NCBI RefSeq assembly: GCF_003473485.1
Contig: NC_053046.1
Coordinates: forward strand, 39,455,832 to 39,519,831
Length of the DNA: 64,000 bases
DNA from: Medicago truncatula
Taxonomy: Eukaryota; Streptophyta; Magnoliopsida; Fabales; Fabaceae
Direction of reading: 5' to 3'
Of this stretch, positions 11,073-24,684 are shown piece after piece; within the stretch, counting starts at the first letter, position 1, and each line of letters opens with the position of its first letter. The notes beneath the pieces were generated by a model that made no database searches, had not been told where the DNA came from, and saw nothing but the letters and a program-made list of their open reading frames with translations. Position numbers and translations under genes: made by a program.

Positions 11073-11074
11073 TA

Positions 11075-12480
11075 GAAATTTGCCTTGCGATATCAAAATA
11101 CTTAATTTGAATCATCTCATGATTTCTTTGAGTCTTACAAGTATGATGTCCCTTGAACCTCTCATTTGAGACATTATTTCTTTGTTTCATCTTTCTTATC
11201 AAAATCCTCCAACCATGTTTTTTTTTCCTCTTTCTTTTCAAGTGAGTTAAGATCCTCTCCATTTAAATTTTTATCTATTTCTACCATTTAGAGAGATATA
11301 GACACAAATTCTTAAAAATAATTAATGATAGTCAGACTTATTTAATGATATGACCCACCACCTACTTTATGTGTCTATATCTCTCCAAATTGTAAAAATG
11401 GAGAAAAATTTAAATGAAGAGGATCTCAACCCTTTTAAATCACTAGAGCCTTTATTAGGATTCCTCTTCCTCCTTTTAAGTTTTAATACAATAGTTTTTG
11501 TTTGTTTTTCACTTTTTCGTCACAGACGAAGTAAGTTATACACACATAATAAGAGGTTCAAATCTACGACACTTCAAAAGAAATTAAATCTAACAATATT
11601 GATGTAATTTATAGTGGTTGATCTTACAAATGTTGCTTGTTTTTTATTTACATACAACAAAGTAAAATCATAGTAAGAAATTAGGTTGTAAATACGATGA
11701 TATGTGTAACTTCCGTGAAAGAAAACCGTGATTTGATTCTTCTTCTTGTTTTTTAATTACAAGGGAGGTTATTAGGCTAAATTACAAACGAATACGTCGA
11801 TTAAAATAGACATTGGCTATATCCTGTCGTAAAAGGTTAAGATAACTCGGCAATGGAGGTCCAAATAGTAAGTACACGTAGGTATTAAAAAGGCATAACT
11901 CGAAAATCAATCAGCTACTTTGGTTTGTCTGCCTAAAAATATAAGAAACGCTAATATGTTAATCCTTCATTATAAGACGATTAATGAGTGAGACAAACAT
12001 ATACTTTGGCAAAGTGGTAAAGAGGTTGTCATCGATAGACCAAGGCATCTGTTTGATCCCTTGTGCGGACATCTTAAATTTTAATTTGGATCAATTAGTT
12101 TAATTTCTTCAAAGAAAAAAGAGAGTGACAATAGAAAAGTAAGGATGTGTGTGTCGAGGGACATCCTTTGTTAACCAAAGATATCGTAATAGTTGAGTCA
12201 AATTCAAGAGAAAATGTTGCGCGTATCTTTTTTTTTTAGACATACGAAATGACAAAATTATTATAAATTCACACATAAGTGAAGTTTTTAAATTCGAACC
12301 CTAATCATAATGTTCCGCTTAATAATTTCGATATTTTTATACCATAAAAAGTGTAAGAAAATAAAAAAAGTTATCTTTTTCTCTTCTCCCTCATATTTTA
12401 TTTTTAATAATAAAATTTCTGGCTCGAAAGTCCAAAACATCCCAGCGTCAGATCAGACTCAGACACAAAACTTGATAAGA
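11075..12480. other. Intergenic DNA upstream of the SnRK1 beta gene
   Basis: AT-rich sequence. Short open frames show no domain. The last few hundred bases should hold the promoter of the gene at 12631, but I cannot point to a convincing TATA box. Confidence 0.35.
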
Positions 12481-12497
12481 ACGAACAACGATAACCG

Positions 12498-12630
12498 TTT
12501 TCTTCTTCTTCTTCTTCTTCTTCTTTGCAACACTTTCACTTCTCAACAAACTCTCTCTCTCTCTCTCTCACAATTCTCGTTGTCGTTTACTCTTCTTCCT
12601 TCATCTACATTGCAAGTAAACGACAACAAT
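12498..12630 (+). promoter_or_regulatory. Pyrimidine-rich 5' leader of the SnRK1 beta gene
   Basis: A (CTT)n run at about 12500-12525 and a (CT)n run at about 12549-12569 sit just upstream of the ATG at 12631. CT-rich leaders are common in plant 5' UTRs. An open frame reads through this leader into exon 1, but the MGN start is the one that matches the family. Confidence 0.5.
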
Positions 12631-15600
12631 ATGGGAAACGCTAACGGAAGAGAAGACGGAGCTATTCCCGACGCCGGCGATCCTTCCGGTCGTGAACCTC
12701 ACGCGCCACCTCCTATTCGTGCTTTTTCTTCCGATTCAATGGCAAATAGTCCGCCTCAAAGTCCTCGTCGTTCCAGATCGCCGATCCTCTTCGGTCCTCA
12801 GGTTCGCTTTCTATTTCGTTCTTTCATTTTACGCTTTTCTGAATTTTTTGTTATACAATAATGTTAGTTGTTATTTTCGTTCGTTAATCGTTACTGTTGA
12901 ATTGAATTTCGATTTTGTGTGTTCGTTGATGATGCTGTTCATTTTGTGATTAGTATGTTTGATTAATGTTAATAATCATTTTATGAATTAAATTAAATGC
13001 TAATAGGTTAATTTTGTTGAAACTGTGGATTATTATTGAGTTTAAATTGTATGTAGATTATTCTGTTTGTTTAATTGGTCGGATCTGCGGATTCTGTTAT
13101 TGATTTGGCTGGCTCGCGAGTGCATGGATCGTGTATAGTTGATGAATGTGATTTGGATTGAATTAGGAATTAATGTTATTACCAAGTTTAAACTGTAGGT
13201 TATTGCGTGTGTTATATTAAATGGATCCGCAAATTCTGTTATTTATTTATTGATCGATTGGCTCACGCGCGCATTGATTGTGTATGTATATATGAATGTG
13301 ATTTCAAAAGGAATTAATGTGTGGTTGATTTCCATGTGATTTGTCTGTCCAAAACTTGATTAGATAGGGAATGAGGGGGTGATGAAGTGTAATGTTGCGA
13401 ATCTAGAAAGTTAATTAATTGCTTTAATCTCTTTGAAGATTTTGAAGAACGGTTATGCTTGACAATCTGTCTGTTAATGTAGTTAGCTTACCATTTTTGC
13501 GATTCCTTGCAATAATGCAATCTCATTTTGGTTTAGTGAGAGTCGAAAACAATTTACCAAATTTACTAACGCAGGGTGTTTGTTTATGTGGGCCAAGCAT
13601 GCACACATTTAAAAGCAGTCCTTACTGATAAGGAAGAAACCGTTGACCATTTGGAGCCTGTTTAACTTGAAAACAAACAGGCAAGAAGCCGTTGACCATT
13701 TGGTGCTTATTGAACTTGAAAACAAACAGACACTTAGTCATAACTTCACGGTTCAGACATTAACACACGATTCCATCTTAGTTTGAGTTGGACCACATGA
13801 TTTTTGTCCTTGTAAAACACGTGGAGCCATGTCTTCACGTTGCAGATGGTTGTTAGTTGTACCAGATAATTGTATATGTAGCGTTACACCATTTGGAAAT
13901 TCACATTAATTGTTCTAGTCTAACGGACTCAATCTGTTGATTTTGTCTGTTTTGGAAATTGGGAATTGCATTTAATGACGTCCTTGATCAAGTGTGTATC
14001 GGGAATTGCATTTAATAACGTCCTTGATCAAGTGTGTAAATTGTGAAATGATCTGTTTGGAGGAATGTCTATGAGATATATGCTTTATGTCCATATGTTG
14101 TGTATAGTTGTAATTGAGAAGTACGATTGTCAATTTGGCTTTCAATTCAAGCTTCTGGATTGACTGTTTGCGATTCGATGTGTGGACTTTGGAAAGTCAA
14201 TAAGATATATATTTTGTAGAAGCCATTTTATGGGTGAAACACTATGGACTTTGTTTTGTATTGAGTTTTGTTGTGACATGTTCCCTTGGCTACTAGCTTA
14301 CTGTCCTCGAAGTTTCTGAATTGAAAAATAACACATGCAGTATTGGAACGTGAGTTCACAGAACACTGTGCCAATGTTGACCTAGCAATTTTGGATTTCG
14401 TAACCAATGCATCATGATGTGCACAAAAAATCTTGTATGCGGTTATATTTTTAAGCTTTTAAGCTTATTTAATATCAAAATTTCTACGCAAGATTATAAG
14501 CATGAACACTTGCATTGCATATACATTTATTCTCTCCTGATCTGTGTACACTTTATATTGATCCCGTTGATTTGGAAATTGCTCATTGTCATCTTTCTTC
14601 CTGGTCATTGTTTGGAATTTTCTATTTTTTGCGTTGATAAGAGAATTGAGAGAAAATGTTTTGTTTGGCAGTTATCCCCCCATTCTCCTGGGAATCTCTC
14701 ATGTAGAGTTCATAGATTTCCATTTCCAGTAAATTTTAACAGACCAGGCTCATACTTTATCAACTTTATACGAGTTATCACTGTCCTTCGCTATTTTACT
14801 GCCTTCTTTGAATTTTAGATGAATGGATTGTGCACAATTTCATTTAACATGGACAAAATATTTTTTATTTTTTTACCCTTTCATATATAGGAAAGTTTTT
14901 CCTTGGTCTGCTGCTGCTAATGCATATTTTTTTAGCTGTCAGCCCAAAAATAATTTCCTAGTCAGTAAAAAAAAACCATCAATATGTGGAAAATGACTGT
15001 CTATCTTCAATTGTGGAAATTGTTTTCCAAAACATTTTCAATCTTAAATAAAAGAGTGGTGCTCCTCATACTCATAGCATTTTCTTAATATATTTCATAT
15101 TCCAACAACTTTGTATTTGGCCCTAATCATGACACATTTAAATTCGTTTAACTCCACATGATTCAATTCAATTGATGTGATCGTTTTTATTGACTATTTG
15201 ATTCCATATCTGGAAACGTGATAGTTGCCCTCCAAAACAAGTTAGATTTCATGAGATATCTTAGACAATTTTAACTATGCAACATCCGAAACATCGGCAG
15301 ATCTTAGTTTTGATGAGGATGCCATGGCCACCCAAAAATTTCTTCTTTTCAATAGGTACACATAAATTTTGTAGTATCAACACACACACACACATTATGT
15401 GTATTTATTTACCAAACTATGTATGCCAGCGCAATTGTGGAAGAGCGTTTTTGCAGCTTAAGTTTCCTGGGATCGAATCTGGCAGAAACCTTTTTTATAT
15501 TTCCTTGGCTAAAATGTTGAACGCGAGGTTTGAACTCAGTCCACTTAGCTTTAAATTACAACAAAACTAACCACTACACCAGCCAACTAGTTCTATAAAT

Positions 15601-17607
15601 TTAAAGCAATATTGTTATATATATTCTTTACATACTTGCCCCCCCTCTAAAATACTGATAAAACTCTGCTACTGATCCCAAATGATTGGGGTCAGTTCGC
15701 ACCATAGCTATGTGTCCTTGTTAACAGCTGTAGTCTAATGAAGCTTCATGGTTATATTTTCATATGACTGTGGGAAAAAATTAGGAATTTCCTAAAATTA
15801 AAGACTTGCCAATAATTAAAATCTAAACATAGGATTTCTCTGTACTTTTCAGGTTCCTCTAGCTCCATTACAAAGAGGTAACGGGCCTCCTTTTCTCAAT
15901 CAAATGTGGCAGAATGAGCCTCATGGTATTGTTAATCAAGCTCCTGAGCAAGGAATCCCTGTTATGATCACTTGGAATTATGGAGGTAACAGTGTGGCTG
16001 TGGAGGGATCTTGGGATAACTGGGCATCTAGGTAAGATTTGATAACTCCTTTGTTAGTAATGGTAGCTTGATTGAATTTGACATGAAAAGTTAGCAATCG
16101 GTTAATTTTAATTATCAGGAAGGTATTGCAGCGAGGTGGCAAGGATCACTCGATTCTTATAGTCCTCCCATCAGGTATATTTCATTACAGGTTCATTGTC
16201 GACGGTGAACAAAGATATATTCCGGATCTTCCTTATGTAGCTGATGAGATGGGGAATGTCTGCAATCTTCTTGATGTTAATGTATGCATCTTCCTTTTTG
16301 TGTTTTTTTCTTCTTCTGCAAACATCTTATTGTTATGTGAACAATATCCTTTTCATTATGAAATGAAATTCGAGGATCTTGTCCTTTTGGTGCAACGATG
16401 ATTGCTTGCTTGTATGTAATATGTGGCAGTTTTTTTCTTCTTCTTTGGGGGTGGTGGTGGGGTGCAGGTAACTAGATGTGAGGGGTAAGGAAAGAGTTCA
16501 TTGTTTTTTATGTCATATATCAAGGATGAATATAGACCGAGGAAATACTGGATTCTGTACTCTACTGTTGGTTTATTTACTTGAGTTTTGGAAAGCCAAA
16601 TTTCATGAGATTTTCTGCTTTTAGGGCCAGAGCATTAGTGTGATGAAATTTACTATAGAACATACTTAATAGTTAAATTAAACTTGAGTTCTAACTTAAT
16701 TTGCTTTCCATGAATTTGAAGTTGTTAATCAGTAGGGCTTTGTTTGCGAGTTCGGAGGGGAGGACTTTGGAAAAAAGGAAGGAGCAAATGGAAAGAATAG
16801 GGGAGTTTTAGGAGGGGAGGGCTTTGGAGAGTTTAGTTTTCTTCATAATACAAGATCCCCCTAATTTGGGGGAACCCAAAAGTTGTATTGGAGGACTTTA
16901 GAGGGTTTTGGAGGGTTTATACGAGTTCTTCAAATTCAATCTATGTTGTTATAATATTCTTAAAATTAAAAAATATAGTAATTTTAAACATTAGTTTATC
17001 ATTCTCTAAAAAAAATAATCTTCTAAAAAATGTGAAAGATTTATCAAATTTTCCTTATATTTCCCACCCTCCAAATCCCTCCCCTCCCCTCCAAACTCCC
17101 AAACAAAGCCTAGGAAAAGAAAATCCTTGTAATTGTAATAAATGTTTGTTAATATTTCCTGTCCTATCTAGTCCAGGCGAGTGTCCATGATTGCTTTTGA
17201 TTGTTTGATTATGATGAGGAGTTATCATCCCATTTAATGAAAATGATTTGTCTTCCATTTAATGATTTGAATGTTCTTGTTTTTTGCAGGATTATGTGCC
17301 AGAAAACCCTGAAAGTGTGTCTGAGTTTGAGGCACCACCCTCCCCAGAATCTAGTTATGGTCAAGCATATCCAGCTGAGGAAGATTTTGCAAAAGAGCCA
17401 ATGGCTGTTCCTTCGCAGCTGCATCTTACAGTCCTAGGCATGGAGAACGCTGACTCCGGTCCCTCTTCAAAGCCTCAACATGTTGTGCTAAATCATGTCT
17501 TCATAGAGAAAAACATGGCCTCAAAATCTGTTGTTGCCATGGGAGTGACTCACAGGTTCCAATCGAAATATGTGACAGTTGTCCTTTACAAACCTCTCAA
17601 GAGGTAA
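12631..17607 (+). CDS. KINB1: SnRK1 (SNF1-related) kinase beta subunit, KINB1-like
   Basis: Four exons: 12631-12801, 15853-16031, 16119-16281 and 17290-17607, together 276 residues. The protein starts MGNANGRED, with Gly2 fitting N-myristoylation known for beta subunits, then a Ser/Pro-rich region (SMANSPPQSPRRSRSPIL). Residues about 90-170 are the AMPK-type carbohydrate-binding module (GIPVMITWNYGG, VEGSWDNWASRK, LPSGIFHYRFIVDG). The ASC domain that docks the alpha and gamma subunits follows, with the conserved end YVTVVLYKPLKR before the stop. Length is close to Arabidopsis KINB1 (283 residues from memory), and the SnRK1 role in energy sensing is family knowledge. Exon phases match at each junction. 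Intron 1 is 3.05 kb and holds two short tandem repeats; intron 3 carries a Tourist-like MITE. Confidence 0.93.
13634..13731 (+). repeat. Two-copy 49-bp tandem repeat in KINB1 intron 1
   Basis: Units 13634-13682 and 13683-13731 share the words ccgttgaccatttgg and aacttgaaaacaaacag with a few substitutions. Confidence 0.8.
13960..14039 (+). repeat. Two-copy 40-bp tandem repeat in KINB1 intron 1
   Basis: Units 13960-13999 and 14000-14039 share gggaattgcatttaat and acgtccttgatcaagtgtgt and differ at only a few positions, so the duplication is young. Confidence 0.85.
16736..17110. mobile_element. Tourist-like (PIF/Harbinger) MITE in KINB1 intron 3
   Basis: A 375-bp element starting ggctttgtttgcgagttcgg and ending tccaaactcccaaacaaagcc, flanked by TAG on both sides (16733-16735, 17111-17113). 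A related element with the same ends is at 29717-30089. Three-base target duplications and a GGCTTTGTTTGG terminus fit Tourist-type elements. Confidence 0.75.
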
Positions 17608-19700
17608 ATATGTGACAGCTGTCCAGGTTGTTGTTTTATTTTGTAGCCTCAGTCTGTAAAAAAATGTTCAAATAATACTCCCCTCCGTAGGTGGTATGTG
17701 AAGGTCTTGTATCTGTAGATATGCTCGAAAGAATCTGGTGTTTCTGTTTCGACTTGATACATCAAAACTTTCAGATTTTTGGTAACATTTTGCGTTTTTC
17801 TTCTCCTTTTAGAATTATTAGTAAAATGTCAGTAAGGTACCTAAAATTTGATGTCGGCAGTGCTACTGAAGTAACTTCGTTCCTGTCTCAGTTATGTTTT
17901 TTTTTTTGGTTTATAATCCCAAGTTAACAATGGGAGTAGTGTAACTCTAGTGCATTAGCAGTGAAACTATTGTTTCTACATCTTAAACAGCTTGTTTGGT
18001 TCAGATTTTACCCCCTTCAGTTCCCCTCTTTTTTATGCTACTCAATAGCTTTCAAAGGTCTCCCTTCTTCTTAAATGTTTGTTTGCATCTTCTATGACAA
18101 TATATAAAGGCAACATACAATTTTGGTGTAGCAATTTGTTCTTACCAATATTGCCCTTCATTTGACAATCTTTTTAATAGGAAGATTAACTTGGTTGTGA
18201 ATGAAGGTGCAACAAAATCTAGATATTTGTTTAATGTGTTATTGGATCTTTTTTTCTTTCTTTTTGCCTTTCATTTTGGTTCAAGATTCTTTGACCATTA
18301 CTTTTCCCATCCTACTCGGATTCTAAAATTAGAAAGATTTCAACATGTTTTTGGAGGTTTTATGGGGTTTTTATTCAGTTTGGATTCTAAAATCTGAACT
18401 ACATAGGGCGTGTGAGAAGCTCATAGGGTGGGATTTTTTCTTAAATTTTATTTTAAATCCTAAAAATTCCTTAACATGATTCATAAAGGAAGACGTGTGT
18501 TTTTGTTTTGTGTGGTTGCATTTTATAAAGTGCATTGATTAGGAAACTCTAGAACAAACACATGGATATAGAAAATACGACCAAACTGTGATACTTTCTG
18601 TTTTTTGTTTCACATGTGTAGATTTTTTCATTTAAATTCAGTTATACTCGTTCACGTATTAAAAGATACCTTATTTGTAAAGGTTTTGACAACCTAAACC
18701 CTCATTAGACTCTGGGATGATCCCCTCTATGTTTATTTCAATCGGCAGACATGCATTTATCGATTTTTGCTTACAAAAGTTTGTAAGTTAGATTTGCATA
18801 ATGACAACTTGACAAGGACAAGCAAAAGGCTATCTATTTCTATTTCATTATGCAACCTTTCAAGTGTTGTGCCATTTTTTGGCGTGTGCATGCCTTATTC
18901 CTCGAGACACGTTATTCGAACCGATGAGAGATACTTAACATTTGTCTCACCAAGTTGTTCTATGACTCATTTTCTCTTAATTATTCTGAAATTATCTATG
19001 CATATATTAATGTCTTCATTAGAGCGGAGGGGAATTTTTTAAGACATCTACCAAATGGTGATCAATCCTCAACTCATGATGTTGTGATTCTTCCTAAATT
19101 TGCAATGGGATAAGATTATAATTTAAGTTAACGTGTTTTGTTCTGGAACATTTGACTAAACTTTAATTTTATTTTTCATAATTCTATATATATATTTATA
19201 TCTTATATTCGCAACTTCAACCAGTAAACATATATTCACTTTTTTATCTTACAAAAAAAATAATAATATATTTTCACTTTTTAGTGATTTTTTTTTTTTG
19301 TGTGTAGATTTATTTATGTAGACCTTGGTCTATAGTTATTTTTATGTTTATATTTTTCGAAATAGTTACTACATAAGTATTGACGAACCGGTGTTGTCGA
19401 GCTCATGATTCTTATGCTTTGGTTATAAAAACAACCATACATATTCATTAAGGTCAGGGTATTATTCAATGGATTCATGTCCTTGGAGAATCCAATCAAG
19501 TGGTGGAAAAAAGGAAAAACATACTATACATCCTACTTTGTTATTGGCAAGTCTTTAAAAACATATAAATGTATACATATGTTAGCGTAATACTAAAGCG
19601 TACAAACAGGTACGAGGTACGAGAGTGTCCGTCTGCAGTGGTAATTAGAACAAACAGAAAAATCTCATACATATTCTTCTAATTGTTTTCAGGTGGCATT
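17608..19700. other. 3' UTR of KINB1 and intergenic DNA
   Basis: AT-rich sequence. The first few hundred bases probably include the KINB1 3' UTR. I see no further coding exon, RNA gene or bounded transposon. Confidence 0.35.
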
Positions 19701-20114
19701 TAACATGGGACACTTGAAAAGTTTCCCGGAAAATTTTCAAGCACCTTGTTTTCATTTGCTTTATTCAACTTAAGCTTTGTTAAGCATTTAGCTTAAAAGT
19801 TGAGGTATTGAAACTCGGGTGAGTAAAATGTTGGAAGGGGTACAATTTCATTATTTGTGTTTGGTTAGCAAACATAAAACTCGGTATGTATATGAATATG
19901 ATGTTCCTTTTAACGAATAGAGATTGTGCTGTGTTTTGGCTTTCAATCCGGATAAATCAACTTAATCAATCTTAGTATATAATGAATCTGATAGGTGCAG
20001 AATTGCTACAAAAGTTTGAAACATAATCAAAAATAAACCCTAGCATAACTGCAAGATTCCTACATACACTTATTTTATTTTATTTTAAAAGCTAGTACTG
20101 GAATAAGGTGGTAT

Positions 20115-23100
20115 CTAAACATGGTTTTTATGTATAGGTGGTATGTTGGAAAGCCATCTATCTTCATTTATGAAAGATGATAAAGAATAATCATTTATAT
20201 TTATTTCATTCGGCTTCTTCTCCCATGGTACACGCCCTTGAGTATTAGATCCTGGTCCAGTACAATCCACTTCAGCATAGATGAAGTTCTTTCTGCATCA
20301 TTTTGTTTTCAATTAACATAAGCTAAAAAAATAATGAAAAGATTGTCTATTATGACACATTCCAATAATATATGCACCCAAAAATGGTCATTCTTATGCA
20401 TAAAAAAAAAAGTATTTAATCATTAAAACTTACTCATGGCCTCCATATTTCCAAGGATCCCATCCTCCTGAAAGTACCACTGAAGAAAGGTATGTTTCCC
20501 AAAATATAACTCTTGAATAAGGGCCATATGCTCTTCCTAAATTCACTTTACCAATCCCAGTAACTTCTCCTCCTCTAAAAACAAAACCAGATGGTTCGGT
20601 TGATGAATTCCTACGTTGTGCTGTGATAAAACCTGGAGGTTTAGAACTATCTTGTGTTGCGTTTATCACACATTCCTGGAACAGGTAAAAAAAATCTCAT
20701 TGTTTCATTTTTTGAACAAGTTTATAAATTGTTAGAAATAATGAAAAATAAAAATTGTAAATAAATTTAAATAATTTCTTTGAGTAGTGTTATTTGAACA
20801 TCTATTTGCTTGACAACCAAATAGACAATCATGTTTTTACAAAGAAAAGTATATACATTGGCACAAAATCAAAGTAATAGAGAGAGAAGGTAAAAATATA
20901 ATGTGAGTATGATAGAGAAAGTTGTCACAAAAATTGTTATAAAATGGTTGTAAAAATATCATTTCTCAATTTCTTTTGTATATATATGAGTTTTGCTATA
21001 AGCCAGCCATGAAGATGTCTTTTAACAATCCACACCTCATGGTGTGATTTCCACTTTTTAGTTATAACTTTGTTAAAAGACACGTTCATAAAAATTAGTT
21101 GGTGTCTTTTAATAAAATGCTCATAGAATAACTTGTTAAAAGACACCTTCATATATATAGGCAAATTCTATGGTACATCCAATATATTTGAGTGTGTCAA
21201 TACACTCACTCTTTAAATTAATAGTTAAATGAGTTGTTTTTGAAGAAAAATATTATTTTTTTATCACTTAAAGTTATAATAACTAAATCTTATTTATCAA
21301 AAGTAACGAAATAAAATTAATATTTTTTGAATTTTTATCACTCATGTTGAAGAACATTGATTATTTTTTACGATATTATGTAAAAAAAATATTATGATTC
21401 TTATAAACAATGAAATGATGTTTTTTCTTACGAAATGAAGTTCTATAAAATATAAATATTGAAAAATAGTTATTTCTTACATGAAAAATGATCTTTAATT
21501 TGTAAAATTATGAAGCGAGAGTACCGGTACACCTCACTTTGTTTTTAACCTTGGTGATTTTTGTTTTGTTCACAAATTTATTACTTTTGTCCCTTATTAT
21601 TTTGTTTCAGTCCTTGTAAAATTTGTTCATATCGAAATTGATTCATATAAAATGCAGAATATTTCATTTTAGTCTCTCAAAATAAAGAATAATAAAAATA
21701 CTAAAAGGGATGATTTCAATTTGAACAAAATTTTTAGAGACTAAAATAAAACACCAAGGACCAAAAGTAAAATGTGGATATTTGCAACTATAAAAAGGAA
21801 AAAAAAATTATAATGAATAAAAAATTAATGAAAAATATTGTAAATATGTACTATTATTACATTTATTATTAATACTATTTACTACCTCAAAATAAGATTG
21901 GGCTTCACCAAAAATGAAGTCAACTTCACCCTGAATATAACAATTCTTAAAATAGTGACGCCCCGTTGCATCAAACAAAGTATCTTGATAACCTAAAAAA
22001 CCACAGTCAAAAACAGCAGATTTATCACCATTTATAATAGCAGCTATTGCTGGTCCTTCATTTCCAAATGTATTCTGCAATTGCACAACAAGAATTATAT
22101 ATGCAAGTTATTAAGATAATTGCAATGTGAGATGAGAAAAATTAAAATAAAATAAAATTATAAAATTCATCAAGATATTAAAGGTTAGAACCTGAGAAAC
22201 CAACATAATCACTGCTTCCTCCGGTCATTATTATAAGCAAAAAAAACTACTACTTTATAGGTTAATTGAATGAGTGATGTATGTGACCATTAATATAGAC
22301 CACATATATGTTAATGGTTACAAACATCACTCATTCAAGAAATCTATAAAGTAGTTTTTTTGCTTATAATAATGACCGGAGGGAGTAATTTACTAACATT
22401 TTTTTATTAAAAGAAAATAAAAATTGTTGCTTTCTTGTGTTTACCTCAAATGTAATACCACTCAAAATCACATTAGGTGGAAATGAAAAGAATGTTGTTG
22501 TTGCTTTCCCATCACCATAAGTAATTTTTGTGGTTTTTCTGTCAGATCCTTCTAAAATGATGCACGGTTTGTCATAGGGAATATTAACATTTTCCCTGCA
22601 AAACAAAACAAAACAAAAATAAGAAAATGAAAATGAAAAAAATATGTAGGATATGCTTGATTTCATTTTTTAAAAACTTTAAAAGAAAAAGAAGATGTTC
22701 TGTAAAGCTTCTTCAAAAAAGTTGTTCTGCAAAGTTGCTTCTTATTTTCTTGTTTCTGAAACAAAATAAATAAATAAATAAAAATACTTGTCTTAAAAGA
22801 AAAAAAAAATCGAAACTATTGTACAAAATAACTTCTAAAAACTCAAAAACCGAAATATAATCAAACAAACCCTTGCAACATGTAATGTCCTGGCTGCGGG
22901 TAATTACAATGTGTGTAGTTACCCGTCCATTGTGAATATTTTTTAAAGATGCATATTGATTGAATTTGGATCTAATTGTCATCCCTATATATGAATTAGA
23001 TGCACTTAACAAGTAACAACGATGTATATATTGTTCCCTCAAAACAAAACAAAAAAAGCAACTTTCGTGTATTTGTGAGTCAAAATAATAATAATAATAA

Positions 23101-23338
23101 AAACTTACACGTATTTTCCAGGATTTATGTGAATTTTAACCCAATGATCATTTTTGTTTTTTATTGAATCAATGGCAGGCTGAATCTTTTTGAATTCCCC
23201 TTTTCCTTGTTGATCAACAATAATGGCATTTCTAACATGATTTCCACCACAGTCAATGGCTATACCAAGACAAAAACAACAACTAATGAATATGATCAAT
23301 TGAAAAATCATTGGTCGAGAAGATATATAATTAACCAT
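20115..23338 (-). CDS. Pectinesterase, cluster copy 1 (secreted, no inhibitor domain)
   Basis: Five exons on the minus strand: 23338-23109, 22595-22445, 22074-21886, 20675-20434 and 20292-20115, giving 329 residues. It demethylesterifies cell-wall homogalacturonan (CE8 family). A hydrophobic leader ([18 protein letters not shown]) precedes AIDCGGNH. Family motifs in order: [30 protein letters not shown] and [11 protein letters not shown]. The catalytic Gln and both Asp are present and the Arg of LGR is kept, but the usual Trp two residues after LGR is Tyr. There is no N-terminal inhibitor-like PRO domain, as in the roughly 320-residue PMEs related to Arabidopsis PME29 and PME48/49, several of them pollen genes (from memory). 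Exons 4-5 are nearly identical to copy 2. Intron 2 carries a Stowaway-like MITE. Confidence 0.9.
20788..21545. repeat. Extra DNA in intron 3 of pectinesterase copy 1
   Basis: Intron 3 is about 1.2 kb here against about 0.57 kb in copy 2. The surplus lies roughly here and contains the word ttgttaaaagacac in two copies (about 21070 and 21134) plus inverted relatives. It looks like one or more degraded insertions, but I could not define termini. Confidence 0.4.
22216..22386. mobile_element. Stowaway-like MITE in pectinesterase copy 1, intron 2
   Basis: Inverted ends cttcctccggtcattattat and ataataatgaccggagggag bound about 170 bp. Copy 2 of the gene cluster has the uninterrupted site (aatcactaattt near 29148), so this is a filled and empty site pair. 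The left TA has drifted to TG. Confidence 0.85.
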
Positions 23339-23390
23339 ATTATAGTTGATTTGTATCGAGTGAGTAGTGACATTATGAACAACCTTCTCA

Positions 23391-23400
23391 CTTATATATG
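23391..23400 (-). promoter_or_regulatory. TATA-like box of pectinesterase copy 1
   Basis: Minus-strand catatataag lies about 55 bases upstream of the ATG at 23338, a sensible distance. An out-of-frame upstream ATG at 23373 would sit at or just before the expected transcription start. Confidence 0.5.
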
Positions 23401-23744
23401 CTTGGAAAATTAATTATATATTCTTCAGTTTCCTTTTCCCTTAATGGCTATTGAAAATAATAAGTCTTACGAATTGAATGTTAGGTATTCAGAAAGTCTG
23501 TGTCAAAATCATCTAAAATAATAAGATATTAAATATTTCTTCCAAAAAAAATAAGATATTAAATATTTTTAATTGAAGTGCTTTTTTGTTCCCATTTGGA
23601 ATAATTCGTCACATTCATGAACATGGAGGAAAAAACATTGATATTCTTTTCTTAATTTTATTCTTTTACGGTGAAATTTCCTTCAAAAAGAAAATTTCTT
23701 TTACCAAATTGTTTTCATATTTAGCTGCCTAAAAAGAAAGAGTT

Positions 23745-23920
23745 ATGATACATAGACAATCTTAGGTGTCAATACACCTCTTAATACCCACACAAAAATC
23801 AGACACGTAGCTACGTGGATCCAACACAAGCACACTTTCTCATTCATCTCCTCTTCTTTCTTCTTACTACATGGGGTGTATAAAGGTGTCAATAACTATG
23901 TAAAATTTTCAAAAAAAATA
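23745..23920. mobile_element. MITE-like insertion upstream of pectinesterase copy 1
   Basis: Ends catagacaatcttaggtgtc and aaggtgtcaataactatg are imperfect inverted repeats. The paralogous flank of copy 2 (near 30915) runs straight from aagaaag to gaaaacatatg without this segment. The class is unclear. Confidence 0.5.
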
Positions 23921-24317
23921 AAAATGAAAACATATGTCTCGTAATCCAAAAGTTATTTCCATAATATGTTTTTCATAATAAAATCCAAATTAAAAATTAT
24001 TACAATAAACAACTCAATGTTGTACGGGACCGGGATGTTATAACACCTTAATCACTGTCTATATTATAAATTTATAATTTATAATTTTATTTATAACTTC
24101 GCCCTACATGTACATTATCCAAATAACTAACTCATTCTTTCATAGTTTTTGCAAAACGGGGAGACCCCCAACGCAACGAATCAAAATTATTGTCTTGGTT
24201 AAAAGAGGTGTCTACATTTAGTGTACGACATGCCTCGGATAAGATATCTTTTTCTTTTTTTTTTGCTTTTGCATCGGTTTCCGACCCATCAAAGGTGGGC
24301 GACTAATCCGACTCGTG

Positions 24318-24526
24318 CGTGTTAGATTATGTTGTGGTTATATTTAATATATTTCTATTATTAGGAAGTATGACTTAGTTTTCTCTTGGAACATAGTCTA
24401 CACATTATAAGGCTTGTAATGTGGTTGCATCTATTCTCACGCTTTCCATTTTTGAATTATGTGTAAGGTTATATAAAACCAAACTCTTGTTCTCAATAAA
24501 ATAAGATATTCTCTCATAAAATCAGT
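24318..24526 (+). mobile_element. Possible solo LTR, Copia-like fossil
   Basis: Starts with tgttagattatgttg, has a TATA-like gttatataaaacc toward its 3' part followed by a leader-like tract, and ends in CA. This is the shape of a short Copia-type LTR. No internal region or partner LTR is evident and no clear target duplication was found. A degraded fossil; the family call is tentative. Confidence 0.35.
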
Positions 24527-24684
24527 ATGGTAATTATTTGTTTTAACGGTGCGTAGAAGAATGCGCACTGACCAAACGTTGTTCCCCTTGGGAATTGAAC
24601 CCGGTATTCCTCAAGTACATCCTTAGAAGGAGCTCCTTGCCACTGGAGCCCAAACAATTTGGTTTGAATAAGCTATCTTTAGAG

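Noticed and set aside
12310-12630. N-terminal extension of the SnRK1 beta open frame
   Set aside because: It is low-complexity translation of the CT- and CTT-rich leader. The MGN start at 12631 matches the myristoylated N-terminus of the family.
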